A stretch of DNA of 64,000 nucleotides from Fimbriimonadia bacterium. GTDB lineage: Bacteria; Armatimonadota; Fimbriimonadia; Fimbriimonadales; GBS-DC. Every line of letters starts with the position of its first letter. Within the stretch, counting starts at the first letter, position 1. The DNA lies in NCBI GenBank assembly GCA_026129765.1, contig JAHCHP010000013.1, forward strand, positions 48,006 through 112,005. The letters are read 5' to 3'. The position numbers and the translations under genes are program-made. The notes beneath the pieces are model-generated. The model had not been told where the DNA came from and did no database searches. It saw only the letters and a program-made list of their open reading frames with translations. Shown here one piece after another: positions 8,913 to 19,869 of this stretch.

Positions 8913-11471
8913 ATGGGAATGAGACGGGATATGGAGCGCGCTTGGCGCGCGCTATCGGAACGGCTGGCGCAGACCTCAGACATGCCCGGCACGGAATCGC
9001 TCGCGCAGTTAATGGCGTTGGGCGAGTCGGCTGGCGCATGTTGGCATGCGCTCATAGCCTTCCGAGATGATTCGCCCATTTGTCTCTTGGAATCTCCTGC
9101 CGACACCCCATGGCTGACCCATTTAGACGTTCAAAAGCGATTAAGATCGGACTCGCTGACGGGGAAGACGGAGAGACAGCCGATTCCCGATTCACCAGAT
9201 TTAACGATTGTGACTTGCCCTCTGCCCTCGGCTTCCGTTCTCTATGTGGCTGTGCTGCCTGCAGAAATCGCGGATCACCCCTATTGGCAGGTGCTTGCCA
9301 ATACCATGAGCCTGTTGCTGAAACAAGAAACGATGGTGCAGCGTACCCAGCAAGCCCAAATCCAATCGCGTAAACGCCTGCAAGAAGTCGCGGCTCTGTA
9401 TGAAATGTCGCTGGCGGTAGAACGGTACGGCATAGGACAATTCTTAGAGGTTATTACCGAGCGCGCCGCGCAAGTGATGGAAGCGCAAGCCTGTTCCCTG
9501 TTACTGATGGACCCCAATCAACCGGTTTTGCGGATCGGCGCCAGTTATGGCTTGCCGCCGGAGGTGGTGCAAGAGGTGATGGTCCCTATCGGCGAAGGCA
9601 TTGCGGGTAAGGTGGCGCAGAGCGGCGAACCGATGATGATCACCGACCCCGCCCTGGATGCGCGTTTGCGGGGCGTGAAAGCCAATCCCGACATCAGCAG
9701 CTCAATCTGTGTGCCGCTGCGAGACCGCGAAAGCCGTGTGTTCGGCGTGCTGACCATCCGACGGCTTTTGCCCGCAGAACCGTTCAACGAAGAGGATTTG
9801 CGCCTCTTTTCCGTTTTTGCCAGTCAAATCGCGCTCGCATTGAACAATGCCCGCCTCTATTCTGACTTGAACCGGCGCGTGACAGAACTGACCACCTTAG
9901 CAGACTTGACCCAGATCGTCAACTCCACCCTCGATATCGACAGTCTGCTGGCGCTCATTGCGGATCAACTGGTCGAGGTGGCTCGATTTGAGCGATGTGC
10001 TTTGTTCTTGCCGGTCGACTCGCCGCGCATATTCAAGCCGCAGTTCCTGCGAGGCTACCAGCCCGGCGTTTTCAGCGAGCGTGGGTTCAAACTGGGTCAA
10101 GGCGTCGTGGGAGCCGTCGCGCAAAAGGCGATGCCGTTGGTCGTAGAGAATGCGCAGTCCGAAATTCAACCGATGCGTGGGTTTGGGCGTATGCTGGGCG
10201 CAAACAGCTACTGCGCGCTGCCGATTATCGTGCGCGGGCAGTGTATCGGGGTTATTGTGGCGGATAATCGTCATTCCACACAGCCTATCCAAGCGGAGCA
10301 AATCGAACTACTGAGCGCGTTTGTGAACCAGGCGGGCATTGCTCTGGAGAACGCGCGTCTCTATCGCGAAATGCAGCAGCGCTATCAAGAACGCGAAAGC
10401 CTGGCTACCTACCTCAACAGCCTGCTGAGGAGCATAGGCGCAGGCGTCTTTGCGGTGGACCGGGAAGGAGTCATCACGCTCTGGAACCAAGTCGCCGAGT
10501 TCATCACCTCCATCAAGCCGGGCAGCGCGTTGGGAAGCCTCTATTCTGATATTCTGAGAGCCAACTCTGAAGACAGCCCTGATACTTATCGCGCGCGGCA
10601 AGCCATTCAGCATGTGTTGGAAAGCGGAACCCCGCAAAGCCTTTACAAGGTTCGATGTGTATGGGGGGAACGTGAAGCCTTAACAAACGTAACTGTTACA
10701 CCCCTGCGCAGCCGGGAAAATCAGAAACAGGGCGCGGTGGTCGTGTTTGAAGATGTCAGAGAGCAGGCGCGCTTAGAGGAGCAGATGAGCCAGATGGCAA
10801 GGTTAGCGGAAATCGGACAGATGACCGCAACGATTGCTCACGAGATTCGCAACCCAATGACCGCCTTGAAAGGCGCGGCGCAACTGCTCTCACAAGAAAA
10901 TGTGTCGGAAAGCTCCGAAATCTATTTGGACATTATCCGCGAAGAGGTCAGCAAATTGACCCAAATCGCCGATGAATTTTTGGAGTTTGCGCGCCCGCTG
11001 ACCTTGACGCGCAAAACTGTCAGTTTGGGCTCTCTGTTGCAACGCGCGCTGCTTTCGTTCAACCTGTTCTTCCAAGAGAACCGCGTGGAACCGGAACTGA
11101 TCGTGGAAGTGGAGGCGCAGGTTGAGGTCGATCCGGTTCGTCTGGAGCAGGTGGCGCACAATTTATTCCAGAATGCAGTGCAAGCGATGCCAGACGGCGG
11201 TAAACTCACGGCGCGAGTGGGAATACAAAACGACAGCGCATTTTTCACCGTGGAGGATACGGGGGTGGGCATTGCGTCTGAGCAGTTAGAAACGATTTTC
11301 AAGCCCTTCTTCACAACCCGTGTGAAAGGAACTGGCTTGGGATTGAGCGTAGTCAAAAAAGTCATTGATGCTCATCATGGCGCGATTGAAGTGGAGAGCC
11401 ATATCGGTCATGGCACAACCTTTATCGTTCGCCTGCCTGCCTGTTTAGCGTCGGCAAAACGCGCAGGTTAA
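8913..11471 (+). CDS. Soluble sensor histidine kinase with GAF-GAF-PAS input
   Basis: 852 residues and no membrane segments, so a cytoplasmic sensor. A poorly recognised N-terminal 140 residues lead into two GAF domains (about 165-315 and 325-490), a PAS-like domain (about 505-620), HisKA with IAHEIRNPMTALKG (phosphoacceptor His643), and HATPase_c with N-box NLFQNAVQAM, DTGVGI and GTGLGL. The kinase core resembles NtrB/AtoS types that partner sigma-54 activators, and such a regulator follows 83 bp downstream. The signal sensed is unknown. Confidence 0.9.
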   Translation: MGMRRDMERAWRALSERLAQTSDMPGTESLAQLMALGESAGACWHALIAFRDDSPICLLESPADTPWLTHLDVQKRLRSDSLTGKTERQPIPDSPDLTIVTCPLPSASVLYVAVLPAEIADHPYWQVLANTMSLLLKQETMVQRTQQAQIQSRKRLQEVAALYEMSLAVERYGIGQFLEVITERAAQVMEAQACSLLLMDPNQPVLRIGASYGLPPEVVQEVMVPIGEGIAGKVAQSGEPMMITDPALDARLRGVKANPDISSSICVPLRDRESRVFGVLTIRRLLPAEPFNEEDLRLFSVFASQIALALNNARLYSDLNRRVTELTTLADLTQIVNSTLDIDSLLALIADQLVEVARFERCALFLPVDSPRIFKPQFLRGYQPGVFSERGFKLGQGVVGAVAQKAMPLVVENAQSEIQPMRGFGRMLGANSYCALPIIVRGQCIGVIVADNRHSTQPIQAEQIELLSAFVNQAGIALENARLYREMQQRYQERESLATYLNSLLRSIGAGVFAVDREGVITLWNQVAEFITSIKPGSALGSLYSDILRANSEDSPDTYRARQAIQHVLESGTPQSLYKVRCVWGEREALTNVTVTPLRSRENQKQGAVVVFEDVREQARLEEQMSQMARLAEIGQMTATIAHEIRNPMTALKGAAQLLSQENVSESSEIYLDIIREEVSKLTQIADEFLEFARPLTLTRKTVSLGSLLQRALLSFNLFFQENRVEPELIVEVEAQVEVDPVRLEQVAHNLFQNAVQAMPDGGKLTARVGIQNDSAFFTVEDTGVGIASEQLETIFKPFFTTRVKGTGLGLSVVKKVIDAHHGAIEVESHIGHGTTFIVRLPACLASAKRAG

Positions 11472-11554
11472 GCGATAGAATTTTCAGGCAGACTATGGAT
11501 TATAAGTAAAGAATCGCATAATAGAAGACGAAAATTTTTATTTATGGGAGATGG

Positions 11555-12739
11555 ATGATGCGCCCACAACCAACCTTATTAATAGTGGATGATGAACAAA
11601 ACATACGCCGCGTCATGGAGGCTGCTTTTCAGAAAGACAGTTATCGCGTTCTAACCGCGGCGCATGGACATCAAGCCTTGAAAACGCTGGAGGAAGAAGC
11701 GGTCGATTTAATGATTTCGGATGTCGTAATGCCCGATATGAATGGGTTGGACCTACTGAAGAAAGCAAAAGCGCTCAAGCCGGACCTTCAAATCATTATG
11801 ATGACTGCCTACGGGACGATTCCCTCTGCTGTCGATGCAATCCGCACAGGCGCGATGGATTTCTTGACCAAGCCTGTCGATTTAGAAGTGCTGAAGAAAT
11901 TAGTGCGCAACGGATTGAAAGACCGCGAAAAATCCTCGAAACCAACCGCTGCCCCCAAACGCAAAGGGAAAACCAATCCGACCTTCGTGGGCGAAAGCCC
12001 TGCCATGAAGCAGATCGTGGAGATGGTAGAACGGGTCGCGGACGCGAGAACAACGGTACTGATTACTGGCGAAAGCGGCACCGGCAAAGAAGTCATCGCG
12101 CGCATGCTGCATGACCGGAGCAGCCGCGCGGCAGGACCCTTTGTCGCAGTTTCATGCGCTGCCATCCCCGAAAGCCTGTTGGAAAGCGAGTTGTTCGGCG
12201 TTATCAAGGGGGCGTTTACAGGCGCAGACTCTGATCGGGCGGGCAAATTTGAATTGGCGGACGGCGGGACCCTCTTTTTGGACGAAATCGGCGACATTCC
12301 CCCCTTAGTGCAAGTGAAGCTGCTTCGGGTGTTGCAGGAGCGCGAAATTGAGCGTTTAGGCGGCAACAAGCCCATTCCTATCGATGTGCGGTTGGTCACC
12401 GCCACGAACCGCAACCTGGAAGAAGCGGTACAACAGGGGACCTTCAGGGGCGATCTCTTCTTCCGGCTGCAGGTAGTTCAAATCGAACTGCCTCCGCTGC
12501 GGGAACGCCAAGAGGACATTCCTGCCCTGGCAAATCACTTCTTAAAGCGGTTTTCTGAGGAAAACGGGCGCGCTTTCAAGACCATTAGCCCCCAAGCCCT
12601 CAAAGCGTTGGAAGCCTACCCTTGGCCCGGCAATGTGCGCGAGTTGGAAAATTTGATGGAGCGTGGCGTGGTGCTTGCGCCTGCTGATGCAGAAATCTTG
12701 ATGCCCGATCACCTGCCCCCTCAGCTGCTCAAAGGCTGA
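11555..12739 (+). CDS. NtrC-family sigma-54 activator lacking a DNA-binding domain
   Basis: 394 residues. A receiver domain (phosphoacceptor Asp56 in MISDVVMPD) is followed by a AAA+ domain with GESGTGKE, the sigma-54-contacting GAFTGA, LFLDEIGD and the PWPGNVRELENL sensor II region. Such proteins normally end with a Fis-type helix-turn-helix of about 45 residues. This one stops at HLPPQLLKG, before any HTH, and no HTH can be read in another frame downstream. Members without an HTH exist (FlgR of Helicobacter, paired with soluble kinase FlgS) and act from solution. It is probably partnered with the upstream kinase. Confidence 0.9.
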   Translation: MMRPQPTLLIVDDEQNIRRVMEAAFQKDSYRVLTAAHGHQALKTLEEEAVDLMISDVVMPDMNGLDLLKKAKALKPDLQIIMMTAYGTIPSAVDAIRTGAMDFLTKPVDLEVLKKLVRNGLKDREKSSKPTAAPKRKGKTNPTFVGESPAMKQIVEMVERVADARTTVLITGESGTGKEVIARMLHDRSSRAAGPFVAVSCAAIPESLLESELFGVIKGAFTGADSDRAGKFELADGGTLFLDEIGDIPPLVQVKLLRVLQEREIERLGGNKPIPIDVRLVTATNRNLEEAVQQGTFRGDLFFRLQVVQIELPPLRERQEDIPALANHFLKRFSEENGRAFKTISPQALKALEAYPWPGNVRELENLMERGVVLAPADAEILMPDHLPPQLLKG

Positions 12740-12750
12740 CGGAAAACGGG

Positions 12751-12756
12751 TAAACT
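12751..12756 (+). promoter_or_regulatory. Putative -10 box, leaderless start of the adenosyltransferase gene
   Basis: TAAACT, then 6 nt (TTGTCT), then GTG at 12763. No Shine-Dalgarno sequence is present. The box lies just after the preceding gene's stop. Confidence 0.45.
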
Positions 12757-12762
12757 TTGTCT

Positions 12763-13344
12763 GTGCGGATTTATACCAAAACAGGCGATTTGGGTGAAAC
12801 AGGCTTGATTGGCGGTCAGCGCGTCAGCAAAGACCACATGCGCGTAGAAGCCTACGGAACCGTTGATGAGCTCAACTCTGCGTTGGGAATTGCGCGCGCG
12901 CATTTGAAGCACGACCTCTTTATGGACTCGCTATTGACCGAGATACAAAATACCCTGTTCGATATGGGCGCGGAGATCGCCAGTCCGCCCGAACGCGCAG
13001 AGCAGTTTGCGGTCATAGACGATGAGAAGGTCGTCACACTGGAAGCAGCCATCGATACCTTAGAAGAAGAATTGGAAACGCTGAAGCAGTTCATTTTGCC
13101 GGGCGGTTCCGAAGCGGCAGCTTTCCTCCATTTGGCGCGCTGTATCTGCCGCCGGGCAGAGAGGCGTGTGGTCACCCTCTCAACTACCGCGCCGTTAAAC
13201 GGAGCCGTTCTGCGCTACCTCAACCGTCTAAGCGACTTGCTCTTCGTGATGGCGCGCGCCGCTAATCACCGGGCAGGAGTGGCGGATATCAAATGGGGAG
13301 AACCCGGTTGGAAACGAAGATCAGCAATAGGAGAACAAAGATGA
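12763..13344 (+). CDS. Cob(I)yrinic acid a,c-diamide/cobalamin adenosyltransferase, PduO type
   Basis: 193 residues, forming the usual all-helical trimer type. It transfers 5'-deoxyadenosyl from ATP to cob(I)alamin to make coenzyme B12. Diagnostic motifs are the N-terminal [14 protein letters not shown] (ATP-binding loop), [13 protein letters not shown], and the C-terminal [16 protein letters not shown] 12763 is preferred as start for a leaderless message; TTG at 12757 would add two residues. Its stop overlaps the next start (ATGA). Confidence 0.94.
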   Translation: MRIYTKTGDLGETGLIGGQRVSKDHMRVEAYGTVDELNSALGIARAHLKHDLFMDSLLTEIQNTLFDMGAEIASPPERAEQFAVIDDEKVVTLEAAIDTLEEELETLKQFILPGGSEAAAFLHLARCICRRAERRVVTLSTTAPLNGAVLRYLNRLSDLLFVMARAANHRAGVADIKWGEPGWKRRSAIGEQR

Positions 13345-14090
13345 GAAAGATCGTCTTATTGATGGGCTTTTTGGGAGCGATGATGACCGCGGGAGCGCAG
13401 GTGCAGCCTGAAGCGCGCCAGTGGATGGACAAAGCGTTCAAGCAGTATCAAGAAGCGCAGTCGTTTGAATCGAAATCGACCTTAAAAATCTACTATATGG
13501 GCAGCCGAAAACCCCAACCAGAACTGGTGCAGCAGATTCAATATGAATATCAGTTTAAGCGTCCTGCCATGCTGTCGCTGCTCCGGACCGAGTTAGACCC
13601 GGTCAGCCTCCGCCCTTCCCAGCGTATTCGCCTGAAATCGGATGGGATTTTGCTGAAGGATGCGACCCGCCCCGAAGAGATGGTCACGACCTCTCCTGAA
13701 GGCGCGGTGCGCATTGTGAGAGACCCAGTGCAACTGGCGAGCAAGGACTCAGTGCTGTTAGAAGGGCTGGCGCGATTTATCAATGAAACCCCGCCTGATC
13801 TCAAGTTCTTATTAGGCGGTCCGGCGCGCGCGAATGAATTTATGAAGGAGTTGGAGAGCCTCCGAGTCGAAAAGTCAGATGATAAGCGTATCTTTCTAAA
13901 AGGGACGGCGGTGCAAAAGAAAAACCGGGTTGACCTGGAAATTGAGATGGACGCGCAAACACACCTTCTGTTAAAAGTGGTCACCATCGCGCAGATCAAA
14001 ATCGAGGATCAGGTGGAGCAATTCACTTTGCAAATGGAAATCCAGCCCGTTCTGAACTCGGAGTTGGATGTCAAGTTGTTCCGCGATTGA
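13341..14090 (+). CDS. Exported LolA-like/DUF2092-type protein
   Basis: 249 residues with a signal peptide ([20 protein letters not shown]). The remainder is beta-rich and resembles periplasmic lipoprotein-carrier-like proteins of the DUF2092 group: an early helix ([15 protein letters not shown]), then strands such as [10 protein letters not shown] and [13 protein letters not shown], and a conserved LLKVV near the end. A role in carrying a hydrophobic ligand is only an inference. AGGAG precedes the ATG, which overlaps the adenosyltransferase stop, so the two are co-expressed. Confidence 0.75.
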   Translation: MRKIVLLMGFLGAMMTAGAQVQPEARQWMDKAFKQYQEAQSFESKSTLKIYYMGSRKPQPELVQQIQYEYQFKRPAMLSLLRTELDPVSLRPSQRIRLKSDGILLKDATRPEEMVTTSPEGAVRIVRDPVQLASKDSVLLEGLARFINETPPDLKFLLGGPARANEFMKELESLRVEKSDDKRIFLKGTAVQKKNRVDLEIEMDAQTHLLLKVVTIAQIKIEDQVEQFTLQMEIQPVLNSELDVKLFRD

Positions 14091-14109
14091 TCGGTTCTAA
14101 GAGAAAGAC

Positions 14110-15717
14110 ATGGAAGTCTTAACGACACAGGTTAGTTCTAAAGACCCCGAGTTTATTGAGAACGCGGCGCATTATCAAGGGCATTTGGCGCGTTTTCAGG
14201 AAGCGCAGGCGTGGGCGATGGCAGGCGGCGGCGCAGAGGCGCAGAGCAAACACAAGGCGCGCGGCAAATTGACGGCGCGTGAGCGCATCCAAGCCTTGCT
14301 GGATTCAAACAGTCCTTTTTTGGAGATTGCCCCCTTTGCCGCTTATGGCTTGTATGAGAATGGCGCGCCCGCCGCGGGCGTGGTGGCGGGAATCGGCTCC
14401 ATTCATGGCAAAGAGTGCATGATCGTGGCGAATGATGCTACCGTGAAAGGCGGGACCTACTATCCTATCACAGTCAAGAAACATCTTCGCGCTCAAGAAA
14501 TCGCCTTAGAAAACCGCTTACCCTGCCTCTATCTGGTCGATTCGGGCGGCGCGTTCTTGCCCATGCAGGATGAGGTCTTCCCTGACCGGGATCACTTTGG
14601 GCGTATCTTTTACAATCAAGCGCGGATGTCGGGTTTAGGTATCCCGCAGATTGCGTTGGTGATGGGGTCCTGCACGGCGGGCGGCGCGTATGTGCCTGCC
14701 ATGTCGGATCATGCGGTGATTGTGAAAGGAACCGGCACGATCTTTCTGGGAGGTCCCCCGCTGGTAAAAGCCGCGACGGGCGAAGTGGTTTCCGCAGAGG
14801 AGTTGGGCGGCGCGGATGTTCATACCCGGCTGAGCGGTGTCGCGGACTATTTCGCGGAAGATGACGCGCATGCGTTGGAGATCGCGCGCGGGATTGTGGA
14901 AACTCTCAACATCGTGAAACGCGCCCCTATGGAACTCAAATCGCCAGAAGAGCCGCTGTATGACCCAAACGATATCTATGGCATTCTTCCCCACGATTCG
15001 CGCAAACCGCTGGAAATCCGGGAGATCATCGCGCGGATTGTGGACGGCAGCCGATTTTTGGAGTTCAAATCCCGATATGGCTCGACTTTGGTGTGCGGTT
15101 TTGCGCGCATTTACGGCTATCCGGTGGGTCTTGTCGCGAACAATGGTATCCTTTTTTCCGAAAGCGCGTTGAAAGGCGCGCATTTCATCGAACTGTGCTG
15201 CCAACGCGGGATTCCGCTGGTGTTTCTTCAGAACATCACCGGCTTTATGGTGGGCAAGCGGTACGAAAATGAGGGAATCGCCAAAAACGGCGCAAAGATG
15301 GTGACCGCCGTCGCTTGCGCGAATGTGCCGAAATTCACAGTGGTGATTGGCGGAAGCTACGGCGCGGGCAACTACGCGATGTGCGGGCGCGCCTATCAAC
15401 CGCGTTTCCTCTGGATGTGGCCCAACGCGAAAATCTCCGTTATGGGCGGCGAACAGGCAGCCAACGTGCTGTTGACCGTGAAGATGGATCAACTAACTGC
15501 CAAAGGACAAACGATGTTAGAAGAAGAGCAAGCCGAGTTCAAGCGACCGATATTGGAGAAGTACGATACCGAAAGCAGCGCATACTACAGTTCCGCTCGT
15601 CTGTGGGATGATGGCGTTGTTTTGCCGACCGACACCCGCGCTGTGTTAGGCTTAGCCATCTCCGCCTCGCTGAACGCGCCCATTTCTGAGACCCAGTTCG
15701 GCGTTTTCAGAATGTAA
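14110..15717 (+). CDS. mccB: Acyl-CoA carboxylase carboxyltransferase subunit, methylcrotonyl-CoA type
   Basis: 535 residues, the typical length for MccB. It transfers CO2 from biotin to an acyl-CoA, most likely 3-methylcrotonyl-CoA in leucine breakdown. N- and C-terminal crotonase-like carboxyltransferase domains are visible, with [47 protein letters not shown] and, late, [19 protein letters not shown]. No biotin carboxylase or carrier subunit is near. Propionyl- or geranyl-CoA cannot be excluded as substrate. Its end overlaps the convergent ABC gene by 11 bp. Confidence 0.88.
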   Translation: MEVLTTQVSSKDPEFIENAAHYQGHLARFQEAQAWAMAGGGAEAQSKHKARGKLTARERIQALLDSNSPFLEIAPFAAYGLYENGAPAAGVVAGIGSIHGKECMIVANDATVKGGTYYPITVKKHLRAQEIALENRLPCLYLVDSGGAFLPMQDEVFPDRDHFGRIFYNQARMSGLGIPQIALVMGSCTAGGAYVPAMSDHAVIVKGTGTIFLGGPPLVKAATGEVVSAEELGGADVHTRLSGVADYFAEDDAHALEIARGIVETLNIVKRAPMELKSPEEPLYDPNDIYGILPHDSRKPLEIREIIARIVDGSRFLEFKSRYGSTLVCGFARIYGYPVGLVANNGILFSESALKGAHFIELCCQRGIPLVFLQNITGFMVGKRYENEGIAKNGAKMVTAVACANVPKFTVVIGGSYGAGNYAMCGRAYQPRFLWMWPNAKISVMGGEQAANVLLTVKMDQLTAKGQTMLEEEQAEFKRPILEKYDTESSAYYSSARLWDDGVVLPTDTRAVLGLAISASLNAPISETQFGVFRM

Positions 15718-16981
15718 GGTGGGTTGTTCTGTTTAACTGCAGCCACTCCAAAACATCAGAAAAGTCAGTAAAGACCTGTAGTCCTAAATCGAGGCACTCG
15801 GACCACAAACTGAGTGCCTCGCCATTCGTGAAGTCGCGCGCTTCGATGTTTCCGATTGAGAGTGCCGCCACCTGTTTACCCCTTTCAAGCGCGCGCAGGA
15901 CCAGTTTCAGGTTCTCTAAGTTACCGAATCCGAACGGAATGTCCGCTATGACAACAAATTCGGCTTGATCAATCAGCCGGTAGGCGCGTTCCGCAGCGCT
16001 GGGGGAGATAGGAGAAAAAGGCGATTCGGTGGCTTGTTCTAACCCCAAAGAGCGGGCGACCTCCTCGTCTGTATCCATCAAGTTGTTGACGCCCGTAGTC
16101 ACTTGCCAGCCCCTTTCCAACAACGGGTAGAACAATGGCGCGCCTGCCCCGCCGCCGCCAATGATATGCAACCGGGGCGCGTCGGCTTCGATGGTTGGCT
16201 GCCACTCAGAAGTGAGGGCAAAGACCAGTGGCCGCCCATTGAGGGGGTGGGTTTTGACCACGACAGGCGTTTGGTATACTTCTTCTAATCGTTCTGCAGT
16301 CAGCGTCTCTTGGGGCGCGCCCATCGCCATCAAACGCCCTTCTTTCATCAGCAGCGTTTTGTCGGCATACTCGGCAGCCAAATTCAAGTCGTGCAAGGCG
16401 CATAAGGCTCCCATGCCTTGCTCCTTGACCCATTGCTTCAGTTGGCTGAGCAAACTGGCTTGGTGACGCAAATCTAAATGCGCGGTCGGCTCATCCAGCA
16501 GCAGGAAAGGCGCGTTTTGGGCTAAGGCGCGCGCAATGAGGACCCGCTGTTTCTCGCCCCCGCTTAACTGGTCAAAGGGGCGGTTTGCGAAAGGAGTGAT
16601 CCCGGCGCGTTCCATCGCTTGCTCAACCGCCTCGAGATCCGATGCGCTTTCCCCGAAAACCCCCTGCTGGTAGGGATAGCGCCCCATCATGACCATCTCA
16701 AACACAGTGAACCCCATCGCGGGAGGGCTTTCCTGGGGGACATAAGCGACATAGCGGGCAAATTCGCGCGGTTTCATTGTTTCAATCGCGCGATCCTCAA
16801 TGTGAATACTCCCACCCAAAAGCGGCAGCGCGCGCGCGCAGGCTCTCAATAGAGTCGTTTTACCACTGCCATTGGGGCCTGCCACGACCGCCAGTTCGCC
16901 CGTGTTCAGAGTGAAGGAGAGGTTCTTGATGATGGGCGATTTCTGATAGCCTGCGGAGAGGTTGTCGACTCGGAAGGTCAT
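15707..16981 (-). CDS. ABC transporter ATPase, B12/iron-siderophore type, with a fused C-terminal domain
   Basis: 424 residues. The first about 260 are a BtuD/FecE-like ATPase: Walker [11 protein letters not shown]-loop VPQE, signature LSGGEKQR, Walker [14 protein letters not shown]-loop ALHDLNLA. About 160 more residues follow, starting [21 protein letters not shown], a Rossmann-like glycine-rich start. They include [16 protein letters not shown] and [10 protein letters not shown]. This tail is not part of ordinary ABC ATPases. Start 16981 (MTFRVDNL) matches the family N-terminus. No permease or binding-protein gene is adjacent. The nearby B12 adenosyltransferase makes corrinoid import plausible but unproven. 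Confidence 0.88.
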   Translation of the reverse strand: MTFRVDNLSAGYQKSPIIKNLSFTLNTGELAVVAGPNGSGKTTLLRACARALPLLGGSIHIEDRAIETMKPREFARYVAYVPQESPPAMGFTVFEMVMMGRYPYQQGVFGESASDLEAVEQAMERAGITPFANRPFDQLSGGEKQRVLIARALAQNAPFLLLDEPTAHLDLRHQASLLSQLKQWVKEQGMGALCALHDLNLAAEYADKTLLMKEGRLMAMGAPQETLTAERLEEVYQTPVVVKTHPLNGRPLVFALTSEWQPTIEADAPRLHIIGGGGAGAPLFYPLLERGWQVTTGVNNLMDTDEEVARSLGLEQATESPFSPISPSAAERAYRLIDQAEFVVIADIPFGFGNLENLKLVLRALERGKQVAALSIGNIEARDFTNGEALSLWSECLDLGLQVFTDFSDVLEWLQLNRTTHLTF

Positions 16982-17027
16982 GGTTTGGTTGTTTGCATGT
17001 TGTTGAAGCAGGACTAAAACTCTACAA

Positions 17028-17056
17028 GCAGATGCCTCGGCTGCGCTCGGCATGAC
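17028..17056 (-). repeat. Interspersed repeat, family C copy
   Basis: 29 bases identical, inverted, to 1244-1272. It lies between the start of the ABC ATPase gene and the end of clpC, about 16 kb from its partner. Confidence 0.85.
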
Positions 17057-17112
17057 AGACCCCCCTTCCCATGCCTTCCCCTTGTTTACAAGGGGAAGGA
17101 TTAGGTCATCAG

Positions 17113-19599
17113 TTAGTTCATGACGGCGGGTTCTGCCAAGTCGGAGTCGCCCGAAAGAGCGGGTTGCTCCTTGAAGAAGCGGATATGGTTATCTTCGTCC
17201 AGCCGCGCAATGATGGCGTCGCCCTCTTCAAAGCGTCCCAAGAGCAACTCTTCAGACAGCGGGTCTTCGATCATACGCTGCACGGCTCTTCGGAGCGGAC
17301 GCGCGCCGTAGTTCGGATCGTATCCTTCTCTTGCCAGCAGTTCCTTAACGGCGGTGTCGAGTGTCATGGTCAGGTTATGCGCTTTCAACTGTTCTTGCAC
17401 TCTGCCCACCAGCAGGTCTACGATTTCCAGAATCTCTTCGCGAGTCAGCGGATGGAAGACAATGACTTCATCGACCCGGTTCAGGAACTCGGGGCGGAAG
17501 AGCTTCTTCATCTCTTCTATCATCTTATTCTTCATCGCCTCATAAGCGCGTGGATCATCCGGCGAGACTCGGCGGTCGCGCAGGCCCAGGTTGCCCTCTT
17601 CACCAATCGGCTTCACGCCGACGTTACTGGTCATAATGATGACGGTGTTTCGGAAGTCAACCGTATGCCCTTGCGAGTCGGTCAACCGCCCGTCTTCCAT
17701 CACTTGAAGCAGGATGTTGAAGACATCGGGATGCGCCTTCTCGATTTCGTCCAACAGCACAACACTGTAGGGTTGCCGCCGGACGGCTTCGGTCAATTGT
17801 CCGCCCTCATCATAGCCAACGTAGCCGGGAGGCGCGCCGGTGAGCCGTGTGACGGAAATGCGGTCCATATATTCGCTCATGTCGATGCGCACCAAGTTCT
17901 GCTCATTGTCAAACAGGTAAGAAGCCAGCGTACGCGCCAGTTCGGTCTTACCGACGCCGGTCGGTCCCAAGAACACGAAGGTTCCCATCGGTCGTTTCGG
18001 GTCTTTCAAGCCGGAACGGGTTCGTCGCAATGCGCGGGAGACTGCCGAAACCGCTTCATGCTGACCAACGATGCGGCGGTGCAGTTCATCTTCCATGCGG
18101 ATTAGTTTTTGCGCTTCCGCTTCCACCAATCGCGACACGGGAATTCCTGTCCAACTTTGCACGATCTGCGCGATTTCATGGTCGGTCACGACATTGCTCA
18201 TTTCGCGCCGCTGAGCCGCCCATTCCTGCTCCATCTCATCGATTTGATCCAACAAGAGTTGCTCTTCATCTTGCAGGGTTTCTGCCTTCCGGTCTTGTCC
18301 CTGCGTTCTGAGGCTTTCTATCTCTTTGCGCATGCCTTCCAAACGGCTCTTGGCTTTGCGCAGATCCATGGGCGGAAGGCTCTGTTGCAGTTTCACACGA
18401 GAGGCGGCTTCGTCCAACAGGTCGATGGCTTTATCTGGCAGGAACCGGTCGGTGATATAGCGGGACGAAAGTTTGACTGCCGCTTCAACCGCGCTGTCGG
18501 TGATAATCACCCGGTGGTGCGTTTCGTAGCGGTCGCGCAAGCCTTTGAGAATTTCAACGGCATCTTCATTGGCGGGTTCTTTTACCTGAACCGGCTGGAA
18601 ACGCCGCTCCAAAGCGGCATCGCGCTCGATATACTTGCGATATTCGTCCATCGTGGTCGCGCCGATGCATTGCAGTTCCCCGCGCGCCAGAGCCGGTTTC
18701 ATAATGTTGGAGGCGTCAATCGCGCCTTCTGCCGCGCCCGCGCCCACCACCGTATGCAGCTCATCGATGAACAGGATCACATCGCCCTGCGACTTGCGCA
18801 TTTCGTCCAGAACGCGCTTCATGCGCTCTTCAAACTCGCCCCGGTACTTGGTTCCGGCAACCAGTCCCGCCAAGTCCAAAGACACGATTCGCCGGTCTTT
18901 CAGCGTATCCGGCACATCGCCAGAGACGATTCGCTGTGCCATGCCTTCGGCAATCGCGGTTTTACCGACGCCAGGCGCGCCAATCAAGACGGGATTGTTC
19001 TTCGTACGGCGCGCCAAAATCTGCATCACGCGCTCAATTTCGTTATGTCTGCCCACGACGGGGTCCAGTTTGCCCTGACGCGCCATTTCGGTCAGGTCTC
19101 GCCCAAATTCGTCTAAGGTAGGCGTTCGGGATCGCTGGGGACGGCTGGAACTGGATTGGGTTTCGTGATCTTGCAGTTGCATCACTTCCCGCCGGGCGCG
19201 GTCGAGGTCGACGCCCAATTTGGTCAGGATGCGCGCGGCTAAGCCTTCGCCTTCCCGGATCAGTCCTAACAGCAAGTGTTCCGTGCCGATATAGTTGTTA
19301 TTCAGTTGACGCGCTTCGTCATATGCCAAGTCAATCACACGCTTGGCTCTCGGTGTCAGTTGCATTTCTTGCCCATGCCGCGAGTCGCCCCGGTGCGCGA
19401 AGCGCTCCACCTCTTGGCGTACCCGTTGCAGGCTAATGCCCAAACGATCCAAAATCCGGGCAGCCACACTGTCCGTTTCCCGGACTAACCCCAACAGCAG
19501 GTGTTCCGTGCTGACCTGATTTTCGCCCAACCGCTGGGCTTCTTCTTGCGCATAGAAGATCACCTTCCGAGCGCGTTCAGTAAAGCGTTGCCACATCAT
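17113..19599 (-). CDS. clpC: ATP-dependent protease ATPase/chaperone ClpC
   Basis: 828 residues. ClpC unfolds proteins and feeds them to ClpP. Two Clp-N repeats (residues 1-145) precede AAA+ module 1 ([18 protein letters not shown]), a coiled M-domain insertion (about 410-480) and AAA+ module 2 ([28 protein letters not shown]). The long M-domain and single-ring N-repeats make it ClpC rather than ClpA or ClpB. GGAGGAGGG precedes the double ATG at 19599/19596. No adaptor gene such as mcsB is nearby. Confidence 0.96.
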   Translation of the reverse strand: MMWQRFTERARKVIFYAQEEAQRLGENQVSTEHLLLGLVRETDSVAARILDRLGISLQRVRQEVERFAHRGDSRHGQEMQLTPRAKRVIDLAYDEARQLNNNYIGTEHLLLGLIREGEGLAARILTKLGVDLDRARREVMQLQDHETQSSSSRPQRSRTPTLDEFGRDLTEMARQGKLDPVVGRHNEIERVMQILARRTKNNPVLIGAPGVGKTAIAEGMAQRIVSGDVPDTLKDRRIVSLDLAGLVAGTKYRGEFEERMKRVLDEMRKSQGDVILFIDELHTVVGAGAAEGAIDASNIMKPALARGELQCIGATTMDEYRKYIERDAALERRFQPVQVKEPANEDAVEILKGLRDRYETHHRVIITDSAVEAAVKLSSRYITDRFLPDKAIDLLDEAASRVKLQQSLPPMDLRKAKSRLEGMRKEIESLRTQGQDRKAETLQDEEQLLLDQIDEMEQEWAAQRREMSNVVTDHEIAQIVQSWTGIPVSRLVEAEAQKLIRMEDELHRRIVGQHEAVSAVSRALRRTRSGLKDPKRPMGTFVFLGPTGVGKTELARTLASYLFDNEQNLVRIDMSEYMDRISVTRLTGAPPGYVGYDEGGQLTEAVRRQPYSVVLLDEIEKAHPDVFNILLQVMEDGRLTDSQGHTVDFRNTVIIMTSNVGVKPIGEEGNLGLRDRRVSPDDPRAYEAMKNKMIEEMKKLFRPEFLNRVDEVIVFHPLTREEILEIVDLLVGRVQEQLKAHNLTMTLDTAVKELLAREGYDPNYGARPLRRAVQRMIEDPLSEELLLGRFEEGDAIIARLDEDNHIRFFKEQPALSGDSDLAEPAVMN

Positions 19600-19869
19600 C
19601 CTCGACCCTCCTCCGATCCCTACAGGAACCGGTGCTTGATAAAAGGTTTTTCCACATATCACTCATAGATTTACTATAGATGGGAACCTATTCTTATAGA
19701 TGGCTTCTTCCGGTCGTAAGTTCCCTACTCTTTATATACGGTCACTATGAATATATTGTAGCACAGAGAGGCGGAAATTTGCAACTTTCTTTCGTATTGG
19801 CGGGTTATTCCGCGCTTGGCGCCCGATTTTGCGCTTCCTGAAGGTCATCTGACAGAAAAATAACTGCCC
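19600..19869. promoter_or_regulatory. clpC upstream region with paired direct repeats
   Basis: CCATCTATA (minus strand) occurs twice, at 19675-19683 and 19695-19703. The repeats start 20 bp apart, about two helical turns, a pattern seen in operators. The GGTCAAA half-sites of the CtsR operator, which controls clpC in Firmicutes, were not found. Nothing else was recognised here. Confidence 0.35.

Noticed and set aside
11555..12763. Frameshift hiding the HTH of the sigma-54 activator
   Set aside because: No Fis-like HTH could be read in any frame before the adenosyltransferase start only 23 nt downstream.
17113..19599. ClpC as the missing proteasome ring ATPase (Mpa/ARC)
   Set aside because: It has Clp-N repeats, two AAA+ modules and an M-domain; Mpa/ARC has coiled-coil/OB domains and one AAA+ module.
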